A stretch of DNA of 64,000 nt from Asaia prunellae JCM 25354 (GCF_000613885.1 NZ_BAJV01000014.1:1-64000); one strand, 5' to 3'. Shown: positions 10,335 through 20,223, counted from the stretch's first letter. Notes: generated by a model from the sequence alone, not told the origin. Translations and numbers: made by a program.

Positions 10335-11212
10335 ATGACGTCTGAGAGTCATGTTTTCAGTAACGGGCAATATACGGCGCGCGTCGCCGCTCTGGGTGCC
10401 GAGCTTTGTTCGTTATGTGATCATACCGGCAGGGAGCTGGTCTGGAACGGAGGGGCCTGGCCCCGTCATTCACCGGTTCTTTTTCCGATCATAGGACGAT
10501 TGCGCGATAATCATGCATTGATCGATGGTCTGGATTACACGCTTACCCAGCACGGTTTTGCCCGTGATCGTCTTTTTCGCTGGGTGGAACGCAGCGAGAC
10601 CGGATGTGAGCTTGTGCTTGAAGACGATCCGACCAGTCGGGCACTTTTCCCTTTCGCATTCAGCCTGAAGCTCAGCTACAGCCTCAATGACAAGGGGCTG
10701 CATGTACGTTACAGCCTGACCAATCCCGACAAGACAGGTATTCTTCATGCGTCGCTCGGTGCGCATCCTGCCTTTGTGTGGCCTCTCCAGTCTGGCATCA
10801 GAAAGACCGATTACGTTATTGATTTCGAGGTGCCCGAACCGGGTTCTCTTGCAGTTCTGTCGGAAGGCTTATCGCCGAGGATGAGCGGTCGAGTCCTGTT
10901 CAGGGTACGCGGCTGAAGCTTGAAGACAGTTTGTTCAAGGACGATGCATTGATTTTCCTGCATCCGGCCAGTCGAAGCCTGCGTTTCCATCCTGAAAAAG
11001 GTGATGCGCTGGCTTTCTCATGGCATGGCTTTGAACAGCTTGGCCTGTGGATGAAACCGGGCTCCGATTTTCTGTGTATCGAACCTTGGCAAGGCTATGC
11101 CAGTCCGACTGGTTTCGACGGCCCCTTTGAACAGAAGCCGGGTTTGCTGCATCTTCAACCGGGTGAGAGCTGGCAGGCTGGCTGGTCCGTAGCGTTGCAG
11201 CCCGGATCCTGA
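10335..11212 (+). CDS. Aldose 1-epimerase family protein (frameshifted)
   Basis: Galactose-mutarotase-fold protein, likely interconverting anomers of a hexose or related sugar. Seen: LVWNGG near the start, QHGFARD, the conserved histidine in LGAHPAFVWP, and a C-terminal IEPWQGYASPTG. These resemble the LacX/YihR-type subgroup and not classical GalM. ATG 10335 is used because homology begins there. The frame breaks near 10858-10875 (loss of one base), and the second half resumes through TRLKLED to the stop at 11212. Restored length about 292 residues. Confidence 0.82.
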
Positions 11213-11307
11213 CGGTCTGGCAGGGCTGTCATCATAACATCTCTTGCATCGTCAGTCTGGTAGTGGAACGTTTGCATCATTTGTTCCCGATCCACACCAG
11301 AGGTCTC

Positions 11308-12218
11308 ATGATGCGACGTTCGCTCTATGCCGTTTCGGCAGTGTTTACAGTTGTACTGGCTACTTCCCTGTCCGAACGTGCTCTGGCCTGGGGGCCTTAT
11401 GGTCATGCCATTGTCGCCGACATTGCGCAGAGCCGACTGACACCACAGGCAACAGGTGAGGTGACGCACCTTCTGGCGCTGGAAAATCACCAGACCCTTG
11501 ATCAGGTCGCTTCATGGCCCGACACGATCGGTCATGTTCCAGTGATAAGGGGGGGCTGCCTCAGACCCTCCCCTGGCATTATGTTGATACCGATACAAAA
11601 TTCTCGACCTATGAGAAGATGCGGGATTGCGGTAACGACCTTTGCGTCACTGAAAAACTGCCGGAGATGGAAAAAGTCCTTGCTGATCCGAAGGCTGCGC
11701 CTGCTGATCGGCTGGTAGCGCTGAAATGGATCGTGCATCTGGCTGGTGATCTGCATCAGCCGCTTCATGCGGCAGAGCGTGATCATGATCTGGGCGGCAA
11801 CAAGGTGAAAGTCTCTTATTTCGGTCAGGACCGAAACGGACATGAGAATCTGCATTCGCTCTGGGACGAAGGTATCATGAACCATGAGCGTCATCTTGTG
11901 GTGGGCCCTCATTATTCCATCGATTTCGCCAGGGCACGTGAAGAAGCTGATCGTCTCAATGCCGGGATCACACCCGGTCAGGCTGCGTTCTGGACCGACG
12001 ATCTTTCTATCGGAACAGTGCATGATTCGGTTGTGAAATGGACAGATGAAAGCCACGCACTGGCGCGTGGCGTCGCCTATGGGGCACTCCCCGAAGGCAG
12101 GAAGAAGGATCTGGGCGAGGCTTATACCGCTACGACCTTGCCAGTCATCGAGACACGCCTGCAACAGGCGGGTGTAAGACTGGCTGCCTTGCTCAATACG
12201 GCATTATCCACTCCCTGA
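11308..12218 (+). CDS. S1/P1 family zinc nuclease, secreted (frameshift in a G7 run)
   Basis: Predicted periplasmic or secreted phosphodiesterase/3'-nucleotidase acting on single-stranded nucleic acid with three zinc ions. A signal peptide ends at ERALA, so the mature protein starts with the family's N-terminal Trp (WGPYGHAIVADIA). Other ligand motifs: WHYVDTD, DLHQPLHA, GGNKVKV, NLHSLWDEG. AGAGG lies just upstream of ATG 11308. The frame breaks inside seven consecutive G at 11549-11555, so one G is probably lost. Restored length about 303 residues. Confidence 0.9.
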
Positions 12219-12228
12219 TACAAGATAC

Positions 12229-12263
12229 ATCAGACGGGGCACTTCACTGATGCCCTGTCTGAT
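12229..12263. terminator. Bidirectional terminator-like hairpin
   Basis: ATCAGAC...GTCTGAT with an inner GGGCA/TGCCC stem lies exactly between the convergent nuclease and S9 peptidase stop codons. Confidence 0.6.
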
Positions 12264-12266
12264 ATG

Positions 12267-14219
12267 TCAGATCTGCCCGAAGACCTTCAGATAGAATGCC
12301 AGCTCTCGGGAGAAACTGTCTTTCAGCGTGTGCTCCTGGCGAAAACCGTGGCCCTCACCGTCATAGACATGGAGTTCTGAATGCCGGCCCAAAGCCAGCA
12401 TTCCGTCATACATGGCCTGAGCCTGGGCGAGGGGAACAACCTTGTCGAGATTGCCATGCAGGAACAGCACCGGCGCTGTGATTTCCGCAACATGGCTCAG
12501 TGGCGAACGGGTCAGATAAAGGTCTTCCTGTTCGGGATAGGGGCCAATCAGACGGTCGAGATAGCGGGATTCGAACTTGTGCGTATCTCCTGCAAGTGCA
12601 CGAAGATCGGTAACACCATAAAGCGAACAGCCAGCGGCGAAAACACTGGATGAGGCCAGTGCCATCAGGACGGTCAATCCTCCTGCACTACTCCCCCGAA
12701 TGACACAGCGTTTCGGATCGGCCAGCCCCTGTGCAGTAACATGACGCACGGCAGCTATGCAGTCCTGTACATCGACAACGCCCCATTGTCCTTCCAGCGC
12801 CCTGCGATAGGCGCGGCCAAAACCGGTCGATCCCCGGTAATTGACATCGAGTACAGCGAAGCCCCGGCTGGTCCACCATTGCACTTTAAACGAAAAAGCC
12901 GAGCTGGCACGCGCTGTCGGTCCGCCGTGAGCCATTACGACAAGTGGAGGCTGTTCCCCGTCGGCAAGAGTGTGGTGGCGATTGACGGGCGCATAATAAA
13001 GAGCATGGGCTGTTTCGCCCTTGCCTGTCGGAAAGGGCAAGGCTGTGGGTGCCGCGCAGTCACGCGCATTCACATCCTGAGGGAAGGTGAAAGCCTGTCT
13101 GATCCTGTTATGCCGGTCACCAATGACGACGGCAGGAGGTGCATCGGGCGGTGAATCAATCCAGGCGAGTTCATCCCCGAAGGCGACAGGAAGATGGGCT
13201 GCGTCGAGTTCGGGTTGACGGGCCCATGTGTCGCTTTCAAGAACGGCGATACTGCTGACCCCTTCGGTCACGATCTGGGCCATCAGACGTCCGTTAGGCA
13301 GAAGGTTCAGGCTTCGTTGACCGAATACCCAATGCGGGAATCCTGTCTCGCCTCCGGGGTCAGGTAACGAAACGGCGTTCTGTTCTGCTTCAACCGAAAA
13401 ACGGTAAGGACGCCAGAAACCGGATTCATCACAACTTGCCAGAAGGGTTTGTGCTGTTTCCCAGACCGGATCGACTGAGCTGCATCGTATGGAATGACCG
13501 CAGATTACCGAGATCGTCCCACAATGAGGAATATCCTCCTGCCATGTCAGTGAGGCGATGGAGAGTTTCGTGGCATCCCAGGGCATGTCAGGGTGGGACC
13601 ATGCCACCCAGACGAGATGTCTGTCGTCCGGTGCCGGTCGGGGCGCCGCGTAAAAATCATCGCCCTGGACCAGAACCGTTTCTCTCTGATGATCCAGCCA
13701 GACGATGGCCGCTCTGGCTTCTCCCGGGCTGCGCTGATCTTCACGGATACAGAACACGCCGCGTTCAACCGAATCGAAAGAGAATTCGGCATAGCTGCAG
13801 CCTTCGCTCGAAGCGAGAGGTACAAGCGAACCATCAGTTTCCCTGAGCCAGACATGCCCTGTCCTGCGATCGCTGAAAACCACCCGCTGAGTCGGCGATA
13901 CCCGATAGGCGCCCCCACCATATTCATGCACGCGTGATCCCACATCATGACTGACAGGCAATAAATCCTGTGGGGCTTCGTTGCGTTTGACGCTGACAAG
14001 GGCCGTGCGTCCCTTTTCCTGTGGTCGTCCTTCAAGCCAGTACAGACTGTCTCCTGCGGCCTGCAGCTCGGAAAGAGAGACGCTACGACCTGCCACGAGG
14101 TCTGGAGCAACCCATGAAGGCCAGGAACCGGAAGGGATCGAAGATGGATTCGTCATAGGATTCAGGATAATCGGACTGAAACCATCTGACGAGTTTTCCT
14201 GAGATCGGCTTTCAGGCAT
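12267..14219 (-). CDS. S9 family prolyl oligopeptidase / acylaminoacyl-type peptidase
   Basis: A serine peptidase of about 650 residues with an N-terminal beta-propeller-like region and a C-terminal alpha/beta hydrolase. The triad is visible: nucleophile Ser in IRGSSAGGLTVL, Asp in GNLDKVVPL, His in GEGHGFRQEH. HGGPTARASS is the oxyanion-region motif. No signal peptide, so cytoplasmic. Start choice is uncertain: ATG 14219 gives the longest ATG form, and ATG 14156 (MTNPSS) may be the true one. It is divergent from dedA, with only 16 bases between. Confidence 0.88.
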   Translation of the reverse strand: MPESRSQENSSDGFSPIILNPMTNPSSIPSGSWPSWVAPDLVAGRSVSLSELQAAGDSLYWLEGRPQEKGRTALVSVKRNEAPQDLLPVSHDVGSRVHEYGGGAYRVSPTQRVVFSDRRTGHVWLRETDGSLVPLASSEGCSYAEFSFDSVERGVFCIREDQRSPGEARAAIVWLDHQRETVLVQGDDFYAAPRPAPDDRHLVWVAWSHPDMPWDATKLSIASLTWQEDIPHCGTISVICGHSIRCSSVDPVWETAQTLLASCDESGFWRPYRFSVEAEQNAVSLPDPGGETGFPHWVFGQRSLNLLPNGRLMAQIVTEGVSSIAVLESDTWARQPELDAAHLPVAFGDELAWIDSPPDAPPAVVIGDRHNRIRQAFTFPQDVNARDCAAPTALPFPTGKGETAHALYYAPVNRHHTLADGEQPPLVVMAHGGPTARASSAFSFKVQWWTSRGFAVLDVNYRGSTGFGRAYRRALEGQWGVVDVQDCIAAVRHVTAQGLADPKRCVIRGSSAGGLTVLMALASSSVFAAGCSLYGVTDLRALAGDTHKFESRYLDRLIGPYPEQEDLYLTRSPLSHVAEITAPVLFLHGNLDKVVPLAQAQAMYDGMLALGRHSELHVYDGEGHGFRQEHTLKDSFSRELAFYLKVFGQI

Positions 14220-14235
14220 CAAGTCGGACTCTTAA

Positions 14236-14910
14236 TTGCCCCGCCTGCCAAGGATAAGAGCCCTGCTGAATTTTCTGGAACATCTGCTGAAAGAGTATGG
14301 CTATGGCATTGTCGGTGTTGTGGTCATGCTCGAGAGCATGGGGCTGCCTTTGCCGGCCGAAAGCCTAATCATTGGTGCCGCACTTTATGCGGCCACCACC
14401 CATCATCTTGAGATCCGTTGGGTAGCCGTGGCTGCGGTGACCGGGGCGATCATGGGCGATAATTTCGGGTATCTGATCGGGCGCTCAATTGGTTTCAAGC
14501 TGTTGCAGAAACATGGTGGTCTGGTTCGACTGACACCGGAACGTCTCCTGCTTGGACGTTATCTCTTCAGGAAGCATGGCGGAACGGTTGTCTTCATCGG
14601 GCGCTTTCTGGCGATTCTTCGTGTCTTTGTGGCACTTCTGGCCGGGGCCAACCATATGCCCTGGAAGTCGTTTCTGTGGCATAATGCATTAGGGGGTGTC
14701 TGCTGGGCGGGTGGTTATTCGCTTGCGACCTATTTCCTTGGCAAGGAAATCCTCAGACTTTCTGGGCCACTTGCCATCGGCATCGGCTCTCTGGTCGTCT
14801 TGTTCCTTGGTGTCAGTCTTTATTTTCTCAAGAAGAACGAGAAGCGTCTTACCGATGAGGCCATGAGAGAGGCCGAGGCTGAAGCTCCCGCAGAAAAGAG
14901 ATCAGCATGA
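14236..14910 (+). CDS. DedA family membrane protein
   Basis: A 224-residue polytopic inner-membrane protein. Signature stretches are MLESMGLPLPAESLIIGAA near residues 34-52 and GDNFGYLIGR near 75-85, followed by FIGRFLAILRVFVALLAG. DedA proteins are linked to envelope lipid recycling and membrane homeostasis. The start is TTG 14236. The last bases overlap the next gene (ATGA), so this and the SDR gene probably form one operon. Confidence 0.9.
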   Translation: MPRLPRIRALLNFLEHLLKEYGYGIVGVVVMLESMGLPLPAESLIIGAALYAATTHHLEIRWVAVAAVTGAIMGDNFGYLIGRSIGFKLLQKHGGLVRLTPERLLLGRYLFRKHGGTVVFIGRFLAILRVFVALLAGANHMPWKSFLWHNALGGVCWAGGYSLATYFLGKEILRLSGPLAIGIGSLVVLFLGVSLYFLKKNEKRLTDEAMREAEAEAPAEKRSA

Positions 14911-15857
14911 GTATCACGACCTATCCTTCCTGCCGGGGGCAGACAGCTATTGTCACAGGGGCGACAGGAGGCCTGGGTCTGGCAACAGCGACAGGACTTG
15001 CACGCTGTGGCGCCGAAGTGATCGTGACCGGACGCAATGCAGAAAAAGGCCGCGAAGCGCTCATGGCGATCGAAGAGGCTGTGCCTGGTGCGAAACTGCG
15101 CTTTGAAGGGCTCGATCTCGCCTCTCTTGCCTCTATCGTACGCTTTGCTGAGCGTCTGAACGGTCAGGCGGTGCATATTCTGATCAATAATGCCGGCGTC
15201 ATGGCGCCGCCACAGCGCCGCAGTACACAGGACGGGTTTGAACTGCAGTTCGGGACCAATCATCTCGGGCATTTTGCTTTGACCGGACGTCTTCTGCCTT
15301 CCTTGATTGCAGGTGAGGCACGTATCGTCACTGTCGCTTCGCTCGCTGCCTGGAAAGGCATGATTCCGTTCGATGATCTCAACGCGACGGAAAGCTACAA
15401 AAGGTTTGCCCGTTACCGTCAGAGCAAGCTTGCCAATCTTCTTTTCAGTCTCGAGCTTGATCGCCGTGCCAAGGCTGCAGGGGTACCGCTTCATGCGCGG
15501 GCTGTTCATCCCGGCTGGTCGACCAGCGCCATTATTACCAATAGTGCGGCTCTGGATCAGGCGCAGTCGCCTGTCAGTCGTATCCTTGCCCTAACTCAGG
15601 ATCGCCTCGGGAATATGTTGTTCCACCGGCTTGGACAGAATGTAACCGCGGGCGCCGAGTCTTTTCTTTTTGCCGCACTGTCCCCTTCCGCGCGTGATGG
15701 TGGATATTATGGCCCTCAGGGTCCGGGTGAGCGGCGTGGTTCTCCTGGACCTGCTTTGTGTCCTCCGGCAGCTATGGGGCTTTCCCTTGCTGAAAAGCTC
15801 TGGCAGGTTTCGGAGAACATGACCGGCGTTCGGTTCGAATGGGAGGCTGTCCGATGA
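14907..15857 (+). CDS. Short-chain dehydrogenase/reductase, retinol-dehydrogenase-like
   Basis: A 316-residue NAD(P)-dependent Rossmann oxidoreductase. Motifs: VTGATGGLGLATA (cofactor binding), LINNAGVMAPP, catalytic Ser in TVASLAAWKG, and YRQSKLANLLF with the YxxxK pair. Length and the NAGVMAPP block match the WW-domain oxidoreductase/retinol dehydrogenase-like SDR group. Substrate unknown. It overlaps dedA at its start and the small gene at 15854 at its end. Confidence 0.9.
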   Translation: MSITTYPSCRGQTAIVTGATGGLGLATATGLARCGAEVIVTGRNAEKGREALMAIEEAVPGAKLRFEGLDLASLASIVRFAERLNGQAVHILINNAGVMAPPQRRSTQDGFELQFGTNHLGHFALTGRLLPSLIAGEARIVTVASLAAWKGMIPFDDLNATESYKRFARYRQSKLANLLFSLELDRRAKAAGVPLHARAVHPGWSTSAIITNSAALDQAQSPVSRILALTQDRLGNMLFHRLGQNVTAGAESFLFAALSPSARDGGYYGPQGPGERRGSPGPALCPPAAMGLSLAEKLWQVSENMTGVRFEWEAVR

Positions 15858-16162
15858 GCATGACCCTGTCCGTTTTCAAGGAAAGTCTGGAAGACGGTAT
15901 TCCGCCCCAGGGCCTGTCTCCGGCGTTGCTCGCCCTGTGGTGGGGTGGCCGCTCCGACTGGCCCGCAGCGCATGAAATTGTGCAGTCGAATGAGCAGGAT
16001 CCGGAATGCAACTGGGTTCATGCCTGGTTGCATCGCGTTGAAAACGATCTCGACAACGCACGATACTGGTATCGTCGCGCTGGTCACGCCATGGGTCATG
16101 AACCAGTGATGGACGAATGGAAGACAATCGTCATCCGGCTGTTGAGCGGTTCAGGCTATTGA
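15854..16162 (+). CDS. Conserved small hypothetical protein
   Basis: A 102-residue soluble protein starting at ATG 15854, four bases inside the SDR gene (ATGA overlap). It contains an aromatic-rich core (ALWWGGRSDWPAAHEIVQ; WVHAWLHRVENDLDNARYW) that looks like a short helical repeat domain. I have the impression of a widespread uncharacterised family but cannot name it. Translational coupling suggests a role linked to the SDR. Confidence 0.75.
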   Translation: MSMTLSVFKESLEDGIPPQGLSPALLALWWGGRSDWPAAHEIVQSNEQDPECNWVHAWLHRVENDLDNARYWYRRAGHAMGHEPVMDEWKTIVIRLLSGSGY

Positions 16163-16167
16163 GCAAA

Positions 16168-16265
16168 GCGGGGCTCTGCCCCGCACCCCGCCAAAGGACG
16201 ATTGTCCTTTGGAAACCTGATTGATTTCACAGCGGGGGATCAAAGGGGCAAGCCCCTCTGGGAAT
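16168..16265. repeat. Palindromic intergenic element (copy 1)
   Basis: A chain of short palindromes: GGGGCTCTGCCCC, AAAGGACGATTGTCCTTT, and further G/C-rich arms. It lies directly after the stop of the small gene and before convergent speE. A decayed relative is at 52948, and elements of similar design are at 26945 and 42552. It may act as a terminator or REP-like element. Confidence 0.55.
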
Positions 16266-16290
16266 TCAGGGCAGAGCCTGAAGAGTTTTC

Positions 16291-17161
16291 TCAGCCTTCC
16301 TGCTTTGGCAGGTTTTCGGCGATGTAAGGGGGCAGGTTGAACGCGCAACGTGGATTTCCGGCGTCCAGTAGCGGGTTGTGCCGAGAATGCCAGCAGCTTC
16401 GGCGCGTGCACGCACGTCCTCGATGCTCTGCTTTGTCGGATTCACACCCTTGGCCGCAACGCCCAGTGTCATGAAGCCACCGACATAGGTCGGCACGGCG
16501 GCGACGTAAGCCGAGACATGCGGAAAGAAAGTCGCACGACGGGCGCTGGTTTCGCGCAGTTCGTCGGCCTGCATGAAGGGGACGCCGCACTGGTTGACGA
16601 TGAGGCCCTGCGCCGAGAGGATGCGGGCGCAATCCTTGTAGAAGCATCGGTAAACAGCACCTCGCCCACGCCGATCGGGTCAGTCGAGTCGACGATGATA
16701 ACATCGAACGAGCCATCTTCGGCCTTGGCGACGTAATCAATGCCGTCACCGACGATAACGTCGGCGCGCGGGTCGTTCCATGCGTCGCCCGCAATGTCCG
16801 GCAGATGCTGCTTGGAGAGTTCGATAACGGCGCCGTCGATTTCGACCATGACGGCCTTCTCGACGGTCTTGTGCTGGAGTACGCGACGCAGAACACCACC
16901 GTCTCCTGCACCAATGATCAGCACACGTCTGGCATCGGGATGCGTCAGCAGGGGCACATGCGTCAGCATTTCCTGATAGACGAATTCGTCACGTTCGGTG
17001 ATCTGAATGACGCCATCCAGTACGAGAACGCGACCATGGAACTCGCTTTCGAACACCACGATGTCCTGAAAGTCGCTCTTGACGCGTGCGAGTTCGCGCG
17101 TGACGCGAAAGCGCTGGCCCCAGTCGGGATACAGGGTTTCGTTGATCCAAGATTCAGACAT
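16291..17161 (-). CDS. speE: Spermidine synthase (two frameshifts)
   Basis: Transfers an aminopropyl group from decarboxylated SAM to putrescine, in the cytosol. N-terminal strand domain (FHGRVLVLDGVIQITERDEF), then the SAM-fold: VLIIGAGDGGVLRR, MVEIDGAVIEL, GDGIDYV and the catalytic VDSTDPIG. Two one-base losses, near 16645-16655 and 16340-16350, are needed to read FYKDCARILSAQG and the C-terminus AFNLPPYIAENLPKQEG. Restored length about 290 residues. It follows speD on the same strand with a terminator between them. Confidence 0.9.
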
Positions 17162-17181
17162 TGCGCTGCCTCTCCCTCATG

Positions 17182-17210
17182 AAAAAAAGGCCGGGCTGCG
17201 GGCCCGGCCT
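17182..17210 (-). terminator. Intrinsic terminator between speD and speE
   Basis: On the minus strand GGCCGGGC and GCCCGGCC arms are followed by seven T. It sits past the speD stop and before the speE start. speE must therefore be reached by readthrough or have its own promoter in the 20 bases left, so partial termination setting the speD:speE ratio is plausible. Confidence 0.8.
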
Positions 17211-17241
17211 TGTCTGCATTTCACGCAGAGCCTGACATCAG

Positions 17242-17718
17242 TCAGGCTGCGTTGTTGATCTTCTCACGACCGCGACGCACTTCGTCAGCGACGACGCGAC
17301 CAGCCTGGAACAGGCGCTGCATGACCGGGATCGTCAGATTCGGGTCACAGGCACCGCACATGAACACGTCAACAGCGGCAAAATTGCGCTCGGGCCAAGT
17401 GTGGATCGAGATATGGCTTTCAGCCAGAACAATCACACCTGACACGCCACCATTGGGCGTGAAGTGATGGAAGTGGCTGTGCAGGATTGTTGCCCCTGCG
17501 GTAACCGCGGCTTCGCAAAGCGTGGCGTCAATCGATGCAGGATCGTCCAGGTTCTTGGCGTCCCAGAAATCGATCAGCAGGTGATGACCGGCGAAGCGCT
17601 CACCATCACGCTCAATGAAATAATCCTTGCACACCTCTTCATGAGATGTGTTCGATGCGACAGTCTGGTTATCTCTCGGGAGTTCCGATACCATCCCCAG
17701 TTGAGCAAGTGCGTTCAT
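17242..17718 (-). CDS. speD: S-adenosylmethionine decarboxylase proenzyme
   Basis: Pyruvoyl enzyme that makes decarboxylated SAM for SpeE. The self-cleavage site is in LAESHISIHTWPE (Ser about residue 101 becomes the pyruvoyl group), and the other conserved blocks are HHLLIDFWDA and VFMCGACDP. Length is 158 residues from ATG 17718, with about 30 residues more at the N-terminus than the shortest bacterial forms. The partner gene speE is directly downstream. Confidence 0.93.
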   Translation of the reverse strand: MNALAQLGMVSELPRDNQTVASNTSHEEVCKDYFIERDGERFAGHHLLIDFWDAKNLDDPASIDATLCEAAVTAGATILHSHFHHFTPNGGVSGVIVLAESHISIHTWPERNFAAVDVFMCGACDPNLTIPVMQRLFQAGRVVADEVRRGREKINNAA

Positions 17719-17861
17719 CACGTACCTCTAAACCAGTAGACAGCCTGTTGGGCAACATGCCCCCTTGGGCCAAGGCCGCGCAATTAAAGGTCATACCCCC
17801 CGGATGCAAGAAGTTTTTGCATCCGGTCATCGTATTTTCATCAAATACCGGCTGCGGCATA

Positions 17862-18170
17862 TCAGCTGCGGACGATGCGGAAAGCACCGAAAAACTCGAC
17901 ACTGACAATAAGGGGAGCACAGGCCTCGTCCAGTGCGGCAAGGGCCTGGGGGTGTTCTGTCCTGAATTCGAGATAGGCTTCGTAGGAGCTCCATTCGTCG
18001 ATTGCCATGTAACGCCCCACCTGCATGACGTCGGCGATAAGTTTTGTCCCCTTGTAGGAGGGGACGTGACGGAAAAGCCGAGCCCATGGACCTTCTGGTC
18101 CATAGGTCGACTCGAACGTCTCGATCTGGCTGGGAACGACGGTGAAGCTGCTGACGATCTCGCAGGACAC
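17862..18170 (-). CDS. Antibiotic biosynthesis monooxygenase-like (ABM) protein
   Basis: A 102-residue dimeric ferredoxin-like fold candidate. Features: an N-terminal EIVSSFTVVPSQIETFES strand-helix, YMAIDEWSSYEAYLEF (typical W-x-S/D-x-A-Y block), and a C-terminal strand. The likely start is GTG 18170, with a GAGG ribosome site overlapping the end of fba five bases upstream, so it is probably co-transcribed with fba. Catalysis is not shown; many ABM proteins act on small aromatics or have no known substrate. Confidence 0.65.
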   Translation of the reverse strand: MSCEIVSSFTVVPSQIETFESTYGPEGPWARLFRHVPSYKGTKLIADVMQVGRYMAIDEWSSYEAYLEFRTEHPQALAALDEACAPLIVSVEFFGAFRIVRS

Positions 18171-18175
18171 GTTCC

Positions 18176-19347
18176 TCAGCCTTTCATGGCAATCGATCTG
18201 CCTCGGGAGCCCAGATCTGCAAAGGCTTCTTCAAGGCGATCCACAATGCTTTTTTCACCGACGCGCAGCCATTTGCGTGGGTCGTAGATCTTTTTGTAGG
18301 GGACATCGGTTTCGGGGTCGATCTGGTGCAGGAAAGCCTTGGGGTTTTCGAGCACGTATTGGCCAATCCCGTTGGCAAAGGCGAATTGTACATCTGTATC
18401 GATGTTCATCTTGAAAACACCATAGGATACCGCGGCCGTGATCTTGTCTTTTTCCGAGCCTGAGCCGCCGTGAAAGACGAGGGCGAGCGGCTTGGGGCCA
18501 TGACCGGTCTTTTCGGCAACATGTTCCTGCGAATGAAGCAGGATTTCCGGACGAAGCTGCACATTGCCTGGTTTGTACACACCATGCACATTGCCGAAAG
18601 AAGCTGCGATCGTCACATGACCAAGGGGGGACAGGCGGTTCCAGGCAACGAGAACGTCCTCGGGCTGGGTGTAGAGATGGGCATTGTCTTCATGGTCTTC
18701 CAGATCATGACCAATGCCATCTTCCTCGCCGCCAGTGACACCGAGTTCGATTTCGAGACTGATACCGAGGCTGGCCATGCGCGGCAGAAGCCGTGCGCAT
18801 TCTGCCAGGTTGTCTTCAAGAGGCTCGGCCGAGAGATCGAGCATATGCGAGGAAAAAAGTGGCGGTCGACCGGCAGCGACCTCTGCCTCGCTCAGATCAA
18901 GCAGTCCTTCGACCCAGGGAATGAGCTTGCGATCGGCATGATCGGTATGAAGGATGACGCAGATACCATATTCCTTCGCCAGAAGATGCACGTGGTGCGC
19001 CATGGCTGCGGCACCAAGAACGCGGCTCTGTGCTGGTCGGCCAGCCCCTCGCCCGCATAGAAACGGGCGCCGCCGTTGGAGCACTGAATGATGACATCCG
19101 ATTTGTTCCTGGCGGCGGCTTCGAGAACCGCATTCACGCTATCGGTACCGACAACATTGATGGCGGGCAAGGCATACCCGCCCTCCTTGCAGGCATTGAT
19201 CAGGGCAAGATAGTCATCACCTGTGACAACTCCCGGGGGTAAGGCTCGGCTGGGGCGCGACGCATTCGGGCTTGTAGGGGTCATAATCATCTCATGTTTC
19301 TGATAGCGGGTAGTCACAGCTAATTTATCGCTATCAGACTTCGCCAT
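18176..19347 (-). CDS. fba: Class II fructose-bisphosphate aldolase (frameshifted)
   Basis: Zinc-dependent aldolase of glycolysis/gluconeogenesis, closest in pattern to the E. coli FbaA type. Motifs: GVVTGDDYLALINACKEGGY, INVVGTDSVNAVLE, zinc ligands in ILHTDHADRKL, LEIELGVTGGEEDG, FGNVHGVYKPGNV and VFHGGSGSEKD, and the MNIDTD phosphate-binding block. One base is missing near 19021-19045; the restored read is LADQH-R-VLGAAAMAHHVH. ATG 19347 has a good AGAGG site seven bases upstream, which gives an N-terminal extension of about 20 residues; ATG 19284 (MTPTSP) is the alternative. Confidence 0.92.
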
Positions 19348-19512
19348 GCCTAGACCTCTCATGGACACATTGAAGTCATTCTTATTGCAGGACGCCAGCA
19401 ACGGTACCCTTTCCGGCTGTTTTCCCTTGCGCTGATCGACCCGTTCGGTCAGTTTCGGGCTTTCCCTTGTCGGGAACCAAATGGCAATTTTCCGGCCTGT
19501 CGGATCGGAGGC

Positions 19513-20223
19513 ATGTATCAGGGTAGTAAACGGGTGGGCGGATTGAACGAAAAAGAAGAAAATTCTCTGCCGATGACAGAAGATCGTCAGGAAGAGAGCA
19601 TCTCGTGCAATGCCAAAAGACGCCAGATCCTGGACGGTGCAGAAGCTGTATTTCTGGAATCAGGCTATGAAGGGGCATCAATGTCCCAGATCGCCTGCCG
19701 TGCCAGGGTTTCCAAAGGTACTCTCTATAATCATTTCGAAAACAAGGCAGCTCTATTTGGCGCGGTTATCGAGGATCTGAGCCGGAGCAGGCTGGCCCCG
19801 GCAATCTGTCAGAGCGATCTGACAGCCATCACCTGTGTCGAGGCCTTTTCGCAGCTGGCAGAAAGATTCATTCGTGTTCTGTTGCAGCCTGGTCCGCTGC
19901 GACTTTACCGGATCATTGTTTCCGAAGCACCGCATTTTCCAGATCTGGCGGATACATTCTGGCGTCATGGTTTTGGCAGAACCCTGAGTACGATGACGCA
20001 GTGGATCGAGTTCTGGATTGAGCGCGGAGCGATCCAGACGGATGATCCGGTTTTTGCTGCCGAACAGTTCATGGCGCTTTGTCAGACGCGTCTTGTACAA
20101 CGCAAGCGTTTTGAGCTGCCTGTCGATATCAGTGACAGGCAGATCCAGTTTGTTGCTGGTAAGATTGCAAAGGCGTTTGTCGGTATTTATGGATGTCGGC
20201 CTGATGAAAGTGCAACAGGGTAG
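19513..20223 (+). CDS. TetR/AcrR family transcriptional regulator
   Basis: An N-terminal helix-turn-helix (RRQILDGAEAVFLESGYEG, then MSQIACRARVSKGTLYNHF) precedes a C-terminal ligand domain with the SEAPHFPDLADTFWRHG block seen in AefR/AcrR-like members. From ATG 19513 it is 236 residues; ATG 19573 (MTEDRQ) would give 216 and is equally likely. Target genes and ligand are unknown; it is divergent from fba. Confidence 0.85.
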   Translation: MYQGSKRVGGLNEKEENSLPMTEDRQEESISCNAKRRQILDGAEAVFLESGYEGASMSQIACRARVSKGTLYNHFENKAALFGAVIEDLSRSRLAPAICQSDLTAITCVEAFSQLAERFIRVLLQPGPLRLYRIIVSEAPHFPDLADTFWRHGFGRTLSTMTQWIEFWIERGAIQTDDPVFAAEQFMALCQTRLVQRKRFELPVDISDRQIQFVAGKIAKAFVGIYGCRPDESATG

